From an uncultured Mycoplasmatota bacterium (GTDB taxonomy: Bacteria > Bacillota_I > Bacilli_A > RF39 > UBA660): a stretch of 64,000 nt of DNA. The DNA is taken from assembly GCA_900547775.1 (NCBI GenBank), contig URHW01000001.1:62001-126000 (forward strand). Reading direction: 5' to 3'. The notes beneath the pieces were generated by a model that saw nothing but the letters and a program-made list of their open reading frames with translations, made no database searches and was not told where the DNA came from. Position 1 is the first letter of the stretch. Every line of letters begins with the position of its first letter. Below, in pieces: positions 26,119 through 34,422 of this stretch. Position numbers and translations under genes: made by a program.

Positions 26119-26874
26119 ATGGATACTTTTATAATTATTGTTTTAGTGGTTGTTGCAGTTATTTTACTACGCTCTATTAGACAGGTTGATGAGTATGAAC
26201 GCGGTGTTAAGTTTAGATTCGGTAAATACAAGAAAATTGTTGAACCAGGTTGGAGACTTGTTTTACCAATTATTGAAAGCATGAAGAAGATTGATGTTCG
26301 TACTAAAGCAGTTGATGTTCCAGAGCAAGATGCTATTACAAAGGATAATGTTTCTATTAGAATTAATGCAGTTTTGTACTATAGTATATTTGATGCAGCT
26401 AAGGTTATTATTTCAGTAGAAAATTATAAGTTTGCTGTTGGTCAGCTTGCTCAAACAACTATGAGAAATGCTGTTGGTGCTGTTACTTTAGATGAGTTAT
26501 TAGCACAGAGAGATAGAATTTCTGAAGAGATTTGTAAGATAATTGATGAAGCTACTGATCCTTGGGGTATTAAGGTTGAAAATGTTGAACTTAAAGATAT
26601 TTCACTTCCTGAGGAAATGAAGAGAGTTTTAGCAATTGCTGCTGAAGCTGAAAGAGAAAAAGCCGCTGTTATTACTAAGGCTGAGGGTGAAGCTATGGCT
26701 GCTGAGAATTTAGCTAAGGCTGCTGAAACTATGACTTCTACTCCGGGTGCATTACATTTAAGAACTTTATCAACTTTAAGTGATATTTCAGCAGATAAGT
26801 CTAATACGATAGTAGTTGCTTTACCTATTGAAGTACTTGAAGCTATTAAAGGAAAAGATAAAGATAAAAAGTAA
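26119..26874 (+). CDS. Slipin / SPFH-domain membrane scaffold protein
   Basis: 251 residues. One N-terminal membrane helix, then the SPFH domain beginning RQVDEYERGVKFRFGKYKK and VEPGWRLVLP, with IKVENVELKDISLPEEM and a coiled coil AEAEREKAAVITKAEGEAMAAE. This is the stomatin-like slipin pattern. These oligomerise in the membrane and affect proteases or fluidity. No NfeD partner is adjacent. Own promoter and terminator. Confidence 0.93.
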   Translation: MDTFIIIVLVVVAVILLRSIRQVDEYERGVKFRFGKYKKIVEPGWRLVLPIIESMKKIDVRTKAVDVPEQDAITKDNVSIRINAVLYYSIFDAAKVIISVENYKFAVGQLAQTTMRNAVGAVTLDELLAQRDRISEEICKIIDEATDPWGIKVENVELKDISLPEEMKRVLAIAAEAEREKAAVITKAEGEAMAAENLAKAAETMTSTPGALHLRTLSTLSDISADKSNTIVVALPIEVLEAIKGKDKDKK

Positions 26875-26878
26875 TAAG

Positions 26879-26916
26879 AAAAAATACAATAGATTTTATT
26901 CTACTGTATTTTTTTA
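26879..26916 (+). terminator. Terminator after the slipin gene
   Basis: Stem AAATACA(A)TAG / CTA(C)TGTATTT followed by at least seven Ts. Confidence 0.85.
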
Positions 26917-27008
26917 TTTACTTTCAAAAAAACAATTTAATTGGTAGTTAATCTTATTTTAAATACGATCACGAATGATATTTTGAATTTATTTAACATT
27001 TAGTTTAC

Positions 27009-27036
27009 TAAAAATGACCATTTATATTATGGTCTG
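27009..27036 (-). terminator. Terminator after the lipid kinase gene
   Basis: Minus-strand stem GACCAT/ATGGTC (27016-27021, 27029-27034) followed by ATTTTT. Confidence 0.7.
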
Positions 27037-27047
27037 TTTTATTTATT

Positions 27048-27911
27048 TTATATATTCATTATTTTTTGAACTAGTTCATTGTTATTATAAATTATAAGAG
27101 CATCTTCAATCATTTCGATTTCGATATTTTTAGAAATTGTTATTTCTCCGTCTATATTTACAATTAGATTATTTTCGGATGTTATTGTGATATTTTTACC
27201 AGTGTATTTTCGTACTTCATTATATTTTTCGTGTTCACTTTTTAAGAGAGCTAATAATATTTTTATTAACTTGAATTTACTTGCTTTGCTTACTAGGTAG
27301 ATGTCGAACTGGTTATCGTCAAATGAAGCTACTGGGGCTATTTTAAAGCCACCACCATAATATTTTCCGTTGCAGATTGCAGCAATTATGTAGTCACCAG
27401 CATAAACATTTTTGTCTATTTTTAATTTTAAAGATTTACTTTTGAATGTTAAGAATGTGTGGATAAGTGCTAGGTAATAAGATGAATGCAACTTGATTTT
27501 GCTTTTTATTTTGTTTGCATTATTGCATGTTTCAGCATCCATTCCTACACTTGCTATGTTTATAAAATATCTACCATTTACTTTTCCTAAGTCTAATCTA
27601 ACATTTTCAGTTTGTGCTTCTTTTAGAGTTCTGTAGAAATCATTTCCTGAACCTGTAGGAATTATTCCTAATTTGCATTTGCCTTCTGCAATTCCGTTAA
27701 CAACTTCATTGAGAGTACCATCACCGCCAACTGAGTAGACAATTGTGTTTTCTTCATTTTTAAATCTTGATGCTATTTCAGTTGCTTCTTTTGGAGCCTT
27801 AGTTTCATAGATTTCATAATTTTCATTTTCTAAGGTTTTCATGATATTTTGTTTAATTTTATCATAGTCAGTTTTTCCACTTGCAGGATTTATTATAAAT
27901 ACATACTTCAT
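27048..27911 (-). CDS. dagK: Diacylglycerol kinase family lipid kinase (DagK/YegS)
   Basis: 287 residues. Signatures: MKYVFIINPASGK, YSVGGDGTLNEVVNGI, GIIPTGSGNDFYRTL and the late NGKYYGGGFKIAP. It phosphorylates diacylglycerol at the cytoplasmic face, recycling lipid from envelope polymers. RBS GTAGGAGAT; 8 bases from the WG-repeat gene, so cotranscribed. DagK favoured in Bacillota but the exact lipid is not proven. Confidence 0.88.
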   Translation of the reverse strand: MKYVFIINPASGKTDYDKIKQNIMKTLENENYEIYETKAPKEATEIASRFKNEENTIVYSVGGDGTLNEVVNGIAEGKCKLGIIPTGSGNDFYRTLKEAQTENVRLDLGKVNGRYFINIASVGMDAETCNNANKIKSKIKLHSSYYLALIHTFLTFKSKSLKLKIDKNVYAGDYIIAAICNGKYYGGGFKIAPVASFDDNQFDIYLVSKASKFKLIKILLALLKSEHEKYNEVRKYTGKNITITSENNLIVNIDGEITISKNIEIEMIEDALIIYNNNELVQKIMNI

Positions 27912-27919
27912 ACTATCTC

Positions 27920-28792
27920 CTACTTTGTTTTAGTAAATTTGTTTGATTCTTTATCGTAAATGTATTTGGTTCTCTTTGCGGTTTCTTCGTTGATAATCTG
28001 TAATGTTTCATCTTCATATTTTTCGATTATTTCATTCTTGTTTAAAACCAGTTTTTCGCTTATAATGTTTCCTTGCTCATCAATTAGATAGATAGAATTA
28101 TTTTCTCTTACAATGTTGTTTTGAGTTAAAGGAATTAGCTCGTCATATCCAGTTTTAATTGTTTTACGATTGTCCTTACCAATTAGATACCATTTACTAT
28201 TTTCTTTTGCGATTATTTTATTGTTTTTTATAGTAATGTTTTCATATTGGAAGTCGATTACTCCTTTACCATTTGATAAAGATATTAATCCATATTTGTT
28301 ATCACTTAAAGCAGTGATATAGTCTTCTTTAACGTTTAAATTCGTAACATTTACGCCGTCTATTTTACCTAATTCTTTATAGTTTAGGTTCACAGTCACA
28401 GAACCAGACATATTGATAATTCCATAGTACTGACCATTTTTTACTAGTAAGTAGTTTACTTTGTCGTTTTCATCTTTTATAAAATAAACATTTTCGTAGT
28501 CAGATGATAGTTTACTACCTTTTACTAGATCATATAAATATATTTTATTATTTTCTTGTAAAAGAATTTTACCATTGTCAAAGTAATTTTCGTATACAGT
28601 ACATTCGTTATCACAGTTGTAAAAGTTTACTATTTTGCCGTTTGCTAAAAGGGTTAAAGAATTGTTTTTTAGTTCATAGTAATAAATTTTATTTTCAATT
28701 TTTTGATTTTTTTTGATTATATAATAAATAGGATAAATGCTTCCTAATATGATTAATAGTATAATAATTATTATTAACTTCTTGTTTTTCAT
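27920..28792 (-). CDS. Membrane-anchored WG-repeat-like protein
   Basis: 290 residues. N-terminal helix (about 5-27), then repeating beta units with GxYGIIN / NKYGLIS / SKWYLIG / NSIYLID spaced about 50 residues apart, the WG-repeat (beta-propeller-like) pattern. Outside-facing. Role unknown. RBS GAGGT. Confidence 0.6.
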   Translation of the reverse strand: MKNKKLIIIIILLIILGSIYPIYYIIKKNQKIENKIYYYELKNNSLTLLANGKIVNFYNCDNECTVYENYFDNGKILLQENNKIYLYDLVKGSKLSSDYENVYFIKDENDKVNYLLVKNGQYYGIINMSGSVTVNLNYKELGKIDGVNVTNLNVKEDYITALSDNKYGLISLSNGKGVIDFQYENITIKNNKIIAKENSKWYLIGKDNRKTIKTGYDELIPLTQNNIVRENNSIYLIDEQGNIISEKLVLNKNEIIEKYEDETLQIINEETAKRTKYIYDKESNKFTKTK

Positions 28793-28867
28793 TTCTACCT
28801 CACTTTAAAAGTATATCATGAATGAATATTAATGTAAAATCTAAAGTATATGGGATGTAAAGAGATT

Positions 28868-29917
28868 TTATAAGTGCTTGACATTATCTGTTATGCTTAT
28901 ACTGATATCATTTAATAGTTTGTTTTCGCTTGTTAGCCTGCCAGCCACTTCTAATGATAAGTATGAGTCAATTTCATATGGATAGGCAGTAATATTTAAG
29001 TTATTATATTGTTCTGATAATCTTAGAAATGTTCTTAAGAATTTTTCTGTTAGATTTGCTTGGATTCTTTCCTGCTCTTTAATTAATTTTTCAGTTTCTT
29101 CATTTGTTAAATTTTTATATTTTGCTTTTTTAGAAATTGCTATTCTTTTTGCGTTCCATCTTTCAATAAGGATGCTTGATATTTTTATTTTGTTGATATT
29201 TTTTGCTTGCATAAATGAAAGCAAGATTGCACTTACAATGAGAAAACTAGCGGTGGTGTCCTTTAAGTCTGCTGTACTTTCATCTGTAAAACCATCATTA
29301 ACTTTGTAAAGTGCTCTATTTATTTTCTTTGTATAGTTTGTCTTTTCTTGTGGAATATTTTGAATTGCGTATATGTAAAGTGTGTCATCCATAATGCCAA
29401 ATTTTACTTCTGGAAGTTTAAATACTCCATCTTCAGATCTAAGTGCTGCATTTAAATAATAAGGTGATTCGTTATATATTTTATCTTTAGATATAGATGC
29501 GTTTAGTGAACTATTAAATGATGAAATAAATGTACTTTTCAGTGTTTCTTCTTTGGAGTTTTCAAAAAAAGCTATTCTGCGATTTAGGAAATCTATAGGA
29601 TGTGCAAAGTCATCAAATGTGGCGTTAGCAAATAGTGATACGATAATCATTTTTATTTTCTCTTTTTCATTTCCTTCAAATGATGATAAGTCATAGAATT
29701 CTAGTGACTTTTTTATATAAATTTCAAGTAATTTAGTAAAGTTACTTAAGTTTTTGATAGTAAGACAAGGAATAATTGTTCCTTCTTTAACTTCTGATGT
29801 GGTTACTTTTTTAGTGCCAATGATAGTTTCAAAAATGATGTTGTATGTGAAGTAAGCGTCTATTTCACCATGAGATGCTTCAATTATAAATTCTTTAAGT
29901 ATATTTGTGATATCCAT
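28868..29917 (-). CDS. Soluble protein of unknown function
   Basis: 349 residues, no membrane helix or clear motif. Mostly helical, with EGTIIPCLTIKNLSNF near the N-terminus, a central FKLPEVKFGIMDDTLYIYAIQNIP and a basic helix LTNEETEKLIKEQERIQA. RBS AAGAGGT. Lies 9 bases after the NERD gene, so probably cotranscribed. Not recognised. Confidence 0.55.
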   Translation of the reverse strand: MDITNILKEFIIEASHGEIDAYFTYNIIFETIIGTKKVTTSEVKEGTIIPCLTIKNLSNFTKLLEIYIKKSLEFYDLSSFEGNEKEKIKMIIVSLFANATFDDFAHPIDFLNRRIAFFENSKEETLKSTFISSFNSSLNASISKDKIYNESPYYLNAALRSEDGVFKLPEVKFGIMDDTLYIYAIQNIPQEKTNYTKKINRALYKVNDGFTDESTADLKDTTASFLIVSAILLSFMQAKNINKIKISSILIERWNAKRIAISKKAKYKNLTNEETEKLIKEQERIQANLTEKFLRTFLRLSEQYNNLNITAYPYEIDSYLSLEVAGRLTSENKLLNDISISITDNVKHL

Positions 29918-29926
29918 TTTTACCTC

Positions 29927-30712
29927 TTAATTTATTTTCTTAATGAATTTGCATTTAGGATAGTTTGAGCAACCAATAAATGGGCCATATTTGCCATTTC
30001 TTTCGATTAAGCTTCCGTGACATTTTGGACATATCATTTGCTCTTCTAAAGTTTTATTTTCTTTAATTTTTGTTTTGATATTACTTACATGATTTTTTAT
30101 TTCTTTTTTATCTGTAATATTTAATTTTAATAATTTTTCATATATTTCTTCTGGATTTAAATTTTTAATTTCTGTATATTTTAATATTTCATCTTTTATA
30201 TAGTCTGTTTGGGTTAATGGTGTTGTGGTTTTGGCTTTAATTTTTGCTTGATTTGAAAAGCAGATTATTGATATAAAATTATCCTCGTTAATTTCGAGTA
30301 GACTAACAAGTGATTTTATATGCCCATAATTTTGATGGATGGGATTAGTGAATTCTCTTTTTTGATTTCTTATTTTTTGTGTCCATTTATGATTATATTC
30401 TGAACCATAGATAGTCCCAAAGTAATTTTTCATTTCGATAACAAAAATACCATATTTAGAAATCACGAGATGATCTATTTGATGAGTTCCTCTTTCATCT
30501 TTAACCATAATATTGTTAAGAACTTTATATTCGTTTGGAAGTTTATTTAGTTCTTCTCTTATCCATTTTTCACCAAAGTATCCTCTCATTTTGGGATAGG
30601 CTTTTTTTAGGATAATGTTTAATATACCAAGTATAATGACAATTATCCATATTTTTTTTGTGGCATTTAATCCAATAAGCACGCCTTCTATTAATGAAGT
30701 TATAATAGTCAT
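29927..30712 (-). CDS. NERD-domain protein with topoisomerase-type zinc finger
   Basis: 261 residues. N-terminal membrane helix, then a nuclease-related NERD domain with GEKWIREEL, GTHQIDHLVI and FVIEMKNYFGTIYG (the D...E-x-K core of restriction-like folds). C-terminal CPKCHGSLIERNGKYGPFIGCSNYPKC is the zinc ribbon of topoisomerase I. Presumed DNA-binding or cleaving role at the membrane; seen in many Bacillota, physiological role unclear. Confidence 0.85.
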   Translation of the reverse strand: MTIITSLIEGVLIGLNATKKIWIIVIILGILNIILKKAYPKMRGYFGEKWIREELNKLPNEYKVLNNIMVKDERGTHQIDHLVISKYGIFVIEMKNYFGTIYGSEYNHKWTQKIRNQKREFTNPIHQNYGHIKSLVSLLEINEDNFISIICFSNQAKIKAKTTTPLTQTDYIKDEILKYTEIKNLNPEEIYEKLLKLNITDKKEIKNHVSNIKTKIKENKTLEEQMICPKCHGSLIERNGKYGPFIGCSNYPKCKFIKKIN

Positions 30713-30756
30713 AATTTCACTCTTTTCTGTGTTTATTATAGCAGATGTAAGGCAAA

Positions 30757-30779
30757 ATAAAAACCTCTTTAGAGGCTTT
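30757..30779 (-). terminator. Terminator after the CotD-like gene
   Basis: Minus-strand stem AGCCTCT/AGAGGTT around AA followed by TTTATTTT. Confidence 0.75.
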
Positions 30780-31038
30780 ATTTACTACATGGGTTGCAGT
30801 CGTATACGTGAGTGATTTCGTTTTCTTCACAGCAAGTATAGCATGGAGTGTATGTGTGATGATATATATGATGATTGATTATTCTAGTGTTTACTGGTTG
30901 CATATGAGGTACTACATGATTGATTTCTCTATGACAAACTCTTTCACATGGACATTCATAGATTGGTTCACATGCCTCTTTTGGAAATGTTGCTGTCATA
31001 GTAGGTCCTTCTTCTACACAGCGATTTGATCTATACAT
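30778..31038 (-). CDS. CotD-like His/Cys-rich small protein
   Basis: 86 residues. Nine Cys and many His: YECPCERVC, then VVPHMQPVNTRIINHHIYHH, then CYTCCEE and NPCSK. The HM-P-NT-xx-HH pattern recalls CotD-family spore coat proteins. The start ATG is preceded by a hairpin whose loop carries the AAAGGA ribosome site. Metal binding is plausible. Coat assignment is by pattern, not proven. Confidence 0.6.
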   Translation of the reverse strand: MYRSNRCVEEGPTMTATFPKEACEPIYECPCERVCHREINHVVPHMQPVNTRIINHHIYHHTYTPCYTCCEENEITHVYDCNPCSK

Positions 31039-31040
31039 AA

Positions 31041-31069
31041 AAAATACACTATCCTTTCTAGTGTATTTT
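31041..31069 (-). promoter_or_regulatory. Hairpin displaying the ribosome site of the CotD-like gene in its loop
   Basis: AAAATACACT and AGTGTATTTT pair perfectly (31041-31050 with 31060-31069) around the 9-base loop; read leftward the loop is AGAAAGGAT. The SD-to-ATG distance is about 12 bases, longer than usual. Confidence 0.55.
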
Positions 31070-31448
31070 ATGTAATTTTAGGTTTTTGGTTATGTTCTTT
31101 GCCTACTTGTTACCTTTTAGTGAGGTTACCATATCTATTTTTTCAACCTTTTTAGATAGGATATTAGATACGATGTATGTTATTAGATGTGGCCGATAGC
31201 GGTGATGATGTAGGATAAGATGCCAATGTTATAGATAATTATGATTTGATTTTGAAGGTCTTTGTTCGTCCAAACTATTGTTGATGTGGAGTATTTATCT
31301 GTACCTTGTAATCTTCAAGTGATGGTGTTTCCTACTTTTAGATTTTCATTGATACCTAGTTCGTTTGAGTGAACTAAATTTATATATAGATTGAAAGATA
31401 TTTAAGTGATATTTGGTGAGTTTATGTGGGTTATGTTATAATTTGGCA
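31070..31448. other. Non-coding stretch of decayed sequence
   Basis: No open gene on either strand. On the minus strand, interrupted frames give protein-like pieces such as LVHSNELGINENLKVGNTI and RLQGTDKYSTSTIVWTN followed by a hydrophobic segment, suggesting an eroded small membrane protein gene. I cannot name the family. Confidence 0.4.
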
Positions 31449-31613
31449 GTCGGTGATGGACATAATCCAATACATTTGAAAGAACGAGTGCATATTGCGA
31501 CATATTTGAGTGAAAATTTCTGCCATGAAACTATTTATCATAAACATGAAGAAATAGATTATAATGTAATGAAAGAAGAAGTTATTAAGTTGATTAATGA
31601 TTTGCTTAGGTAA
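31449..31613 (+). pseudogene. Possible C-terminal remnant of a HAD-type hydrolase
   Basis: A frame beginning VGDGHNPIHL and ending EEVIKLINDLLR. VGDGxN followed by a 40-residue helical tail resembles the end of HAD-superfamily phosphatases (motif GDGxND). No start, ribosome site or N-terminal domain precedes it. Weak evidence. Confidence 0.3.
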
Positions 31614-31618
31614 TTAAG

Positions 31619-31648
31619 TTGACTTCTTCTTTTGTTTTATAGTAAAAT
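31619..31648 (+). promoter_or_regulatory. Promoter of the CofE-like operon
   Basis: TTGACT (31619-31624) and TAAAAT (31643-31648), spacer 18, followed by AAGGATGTG ribosome site and the ATG at 31671. Confidence 0.65.
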
Positions 31649-31670
31649 TTTAGAGTAAGGATGTGAAAAT

Positions 31671-32855
31671 ATGAGACTTGTTGGTACAACAGTTAGAGGG
31701 ATAAGAACCCCAATTATAAAAGAAAATGATGATTTAGCTAGTATTGTAGTTGATAGTGTTATTAATGCTAGTGAAAGCGAAGGATTTAATTTTAAAGATA
31801 AGGATATTATTGCAATTACAGAAGCAGTAGTTGGAATTAGTGAAGGAAATTATGTTACAGTTGATAATATAGTTAGTGATTTAAATGCTAAATTTCCTAG
31901 TAAGGAAATTGGTATTGTCTACCCTATTTTATCTAGAAATAGATTTTCAATGATTTTAAAGGCAATTGCTAGAGCAATGGATAAGGTTACAATACTTTTA
32001 TCTTTTCCAAGTGATGAAGTTGGTAATGGTATAATGGATGAAAACTTACTTAGTGCTTCTCCATTTAATTTAGGTAGTTTGATAAGTGAAGAAGATTATG
32101 AGAAATATTTTGGAACATTTATTCATCCTTTTACGGGTATTAATATGGTTGATTATTATAGAGACTTAGTTAAAAGTGAAAATTGTGATGTTGAGTTTGT
32201 TTTTTCAAATAATCCAAGTGATATTTTAAAGTATACTAATAATGTTTTAACTTGTGATATTCATAGTAGGTTTAAAACTAAGAAAGTGTTAAGTGAACAA
32301 GGTGCATTTGTGCTTAGTTTAAGTGATATTTTGAATGAAAGTGTTGGAGGCTCTGGGTTTAATTTAGATTATGGACTTCTTGGAAGTAATAAATCAACTG
32401 ATGAAAGATTAAAGTTATTTCCTAAAGATGGTGCTAGTTTAGTTTTAAAGATTAAAGATGAGATGTTTAAGAGAACTGGTAAAAACTTTGAGGTAATGGT
32501 TTATGGTGATGGTGCCTTTAAAGATCCAGTTGGGGGAATTTGGGAGCTTGCTGATCCAGTTGTTAGTCCATTTTATACAGAAGGTCTTAAAGGTACTCCT
32601 AATGAGATTAAATTAAAGTATGTTTCTGATAATATGTTTGCTGATTTAAGAGGTGATGAACTTAAAGATGCGATTAAAGAAGAAATTAAGAAAAAAGATA
32701 ATGATTTGAAAGGACAAAATGTTAGTTTAGGTACAACACCTAGAAGAATTACTGATTTAGTTGGATCTCTTTGTGATTTAACTAGTGGTTCTGGTGATAA
32801 AGGTACTCCAGTTGTGCTTGTTCAAGGATATTTTGATAATTTAGCTGATGAGTAG
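31671..32855 (+). CDS. CofE-like (F420:glutamate ligase family) protein
   Basis: 394 residues. The N-terminal RLVGTTVRGIRTPII...DNDIIAITEAVVG-type segment (here DKDIIAITEAVVGISEG) and late MVYGDGAFKDPVGGIWELADPVVSP match the family typified by archaeal CofE, which ligates glutamates to coenzyme F420. F420 is not expected here and no other F420 genes are nearby, so the substrate is unknown. Overlaps the next gene by 8 bases. Confidence 0.8.
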   Translation: MRLVGTTVRGIRTPIIKENDDLASIVVDSVINASESEGFNFKDKDIIAITEAVVGISEGNYVTVDNIVSDLNAKFPSKEIGIVYPILSRNRFSMILKAIARAMDKVTILLSFPSDEVGNGIMDENLLSASPFNLGSLISEEDYEKYFGTFIHPFTGINMVDYYRDLVKSENCDVEFVFSNNPSDILKYTNNVLTCDIHSRFKTKKVLSEQGAFVLSLSDILNESVGGSGFNLDYGLLGSNKSTDERLKLFPKDGASLVLKIKDEMFKRTGKNFEVMVYGDGAFKDPVGGIWELADPVVSPFYTEGLKGTPNEIKLKYVSDNMFADLRGDELKDAIKEEIKKKDNDLKGQNVSLGTTPRRITDLVGSLCDLTSGSGDKGTPVVLVQGYFDNLADE

Positions 32856-33741
32856 TATTTTAGATTTAATTAATAATTTAGATAGAAGTAAAAAGATTTT
32901 AGTTATTGGGCATAAGAAACCTGATACTGATACAATCTTTTCTTCTTATTTAATGAGTAAGGTGTTACAGTCTTTGGGTTATGATGCTATGTATGCAGTT
33001 CTTGATGGAGAAAAGATAAGTGAAGACTGCACAAAACAAGTTATGGATAATTTTGATTACTCCCCTTTTATATTAGATAAGAAAGATATTTTTAAATATA
33101 ATTATTTTTTAACTGATCATAATGATGTTAATCAAAGTATTGAAGATGCTTCTTTGGTTTTGGGTGCGATTGATCATCACCCTGATGCTGGTATGGTAAA
33201 TGTTATTGTAACTAGTTATGTTAGTACATGCCTTGCTATATACGATATGTGTTCTAGTTTTTATGATTTTAGTGATTATGAGAAGAATTTAGTTTATATA
33301 GCTTCAATGGATGATAGTACTTATGGGCTTAATGCTAGATATAAAGATAGTGATAAAGCGCTTATTAAGAAAATGGGTTTTGATGAGACATTTGATGGAA
33401 TGCTTGAGAAATATTTTATAGCTACTGATATGAGTGATAAGTTAAAAGCATATAATGAAAACGGTTTTAAAGCTTATGATTTTAATGGGATAAAGTTTGT
33501 TAGCACTTATCTTAAACTTCTTAATTTAGATTATTTAGAGGATTATAGGAAGTTTATTTATGAAAGTACTGAAAATATTTTGGGATTATATATAGATATG
33601 AAAAATTTGAAGACTTATACTTTTTTAAGATATAATGAGCATTATTTAGAGAGAAGTTATGATTTTATTGCACCTAGATCAACAGTCGTACTTAATAACA
33701 CGCTTGCTTATTTGAGGAGTGTTTATGAACAAGATATTTAA
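32848..33741 (+). CDS. DHH-family phosphoesterase, PpaC-like
   Basis: 297 residues. GHKKPDTDT (21-29), DHND (90-93) and DHHPD (109-113) are the metal-binding motifs of Mn-dependent family II pyrophosphatases. The C-terminal DHHA2-type region lacks the clear substrate-binding Lys/Arg motif of PpaC, so another phosphate substrate is possible. No ribosome site; coupled to the CofE-like gene by overlap. Confidence 0.78.
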   Translation: MSSILDLINNLDRSKKILVIGHKKPDTDTIFSSYLMSKVLQSLGYDAMYAVLDGEKISEDCTKQVMDNFDYSPFILDKKDIFKYNYFLTDHNDVNQSIEDASLVLGAIDHHPDAGMVNVIVTSYVSTCLAIYDMCSSFYDFSDYEKNLVYIASMDDSTYGLNARYKDSDKALIKKMGFDETFDGMLEKYFIATDMSDKLKAYNENGFKAYDFNGIKFVSTYLKLLNLDYLEDYRKFIYESTENILGLYIDMKNLKTYTFLRYNEHYLERSYDFIAPRSTVVLNNTLAYLRSVYEQDI

Positions 33742-34144
33742 AGATAGAAGTATATTATTATTTATTATTTGTTTAGTAGAGATTGCTTTTTGTTTCTGGG
33801 TGCTTATTTATTTTAATCATTTAGATCATCTGACTTATCAGCAGTCAAAAACTGATACGGCATCTTTGGCATTACTTGTTCAGAATATGTTTACAAGTAC
33901 TTGGTGGGGGCTTATTATTTTAACTTTTGCTTTAATATGTATATTTAGTTTAACTGCTTTTATTTATAGGGATTTAAAATTTCAGTTTTTAAGTATTTGC
34001 TTATATGTTGTTTTGTTTATGTTATCTCTTAATTTTGAAGATACTTTTATGAATAATTTTAGTAATTTTTTAATTTTTGTACCTCTTGTTGTAGTTAATA
34101 TAGTTGCATATTTTAAGCAGAAAAAAATAAGCCATGCGGCTTAA
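33725..34144 (+). CDS. Small four-helix membrane protein
   Basis: 139 residues from ATG 33725 (TTGAGGAG upstream); a GTG 6 bases earlier is too close to it. Four hydrophobic helices, no motif. Overlaps the DHH gene by 17 bases, and its 3' end overlaps convergent ylxM by 4 bases. Third gene of the CofE-like operon. Function unknown. Confidence 0.55.
   Translation: MNKIFKDRSILLFIICLVEIAFCFWVLIYFNHLDHLTYQQSKTDTASLALLVQNMFTSTWWGLIILTFALICIFSLTAFIYRDLKFQFLSICLYVVLFMLSLNFEDTFMNNFSNFLIFVPLVVVNIVAYFKQKKISHAA
34121..34143 (-). terminator. Terminator after ylxM inside the convergent gene
   Basis: Minus-strand AAGCC-GCAT-GGCTT hairpin (34129-34142) followed by ATTTTTTT. Confidence 0.75.
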
Positions 34145-34422
34145 ATATATTCTTCAATTTTAGTAAATTCACTACTTGATAGTAGTGTTTTTATTTTCTC
34201 TTTGTTGTGATATAGTTTTAGTTTTTCTTCGTAATAGTCTAGTTTTTCTTTAACTTCTTTTAAGGTTTTACTTACAGCGTTTTTGGATACTTTGTAGTTT
34301 TCAGCAATTTCTTCTTGGGTTAGGTTGTTAAAATAGTAATCAATAAAGTAGTCTTTCTTTGTTTTTGTAAATAAATCTTTGTAGTAGTCAAATAGACATG
34401 TATAGTATAATAAGTCTTCCAT
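34141..34422 (-). CDS. ylxM: YlxM, SRP-associated HTH protein
   Basis: 93 residues, usual size about 105-115. Sigma-70-region-4-like helix-turn-helix: FNNLTQEEIAENYKVSKNAVSKTLKEVKEKL. YlxM is encoded with ftsY/ffh across Bacillota and modulates the signal recognition particle. Its ATG overlaps the end of ftsY by one base. Confidence 0.9.
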   Translation of the reverse strand: MEDLLYYTCLFDYYKDLFTKTKKDYFIDYYFNNLTQEEIAENYKVSKNAVSKTLKEVKEKLDYYEEKLKLYHNKEKIKTLLSSSEFTKIEEYI

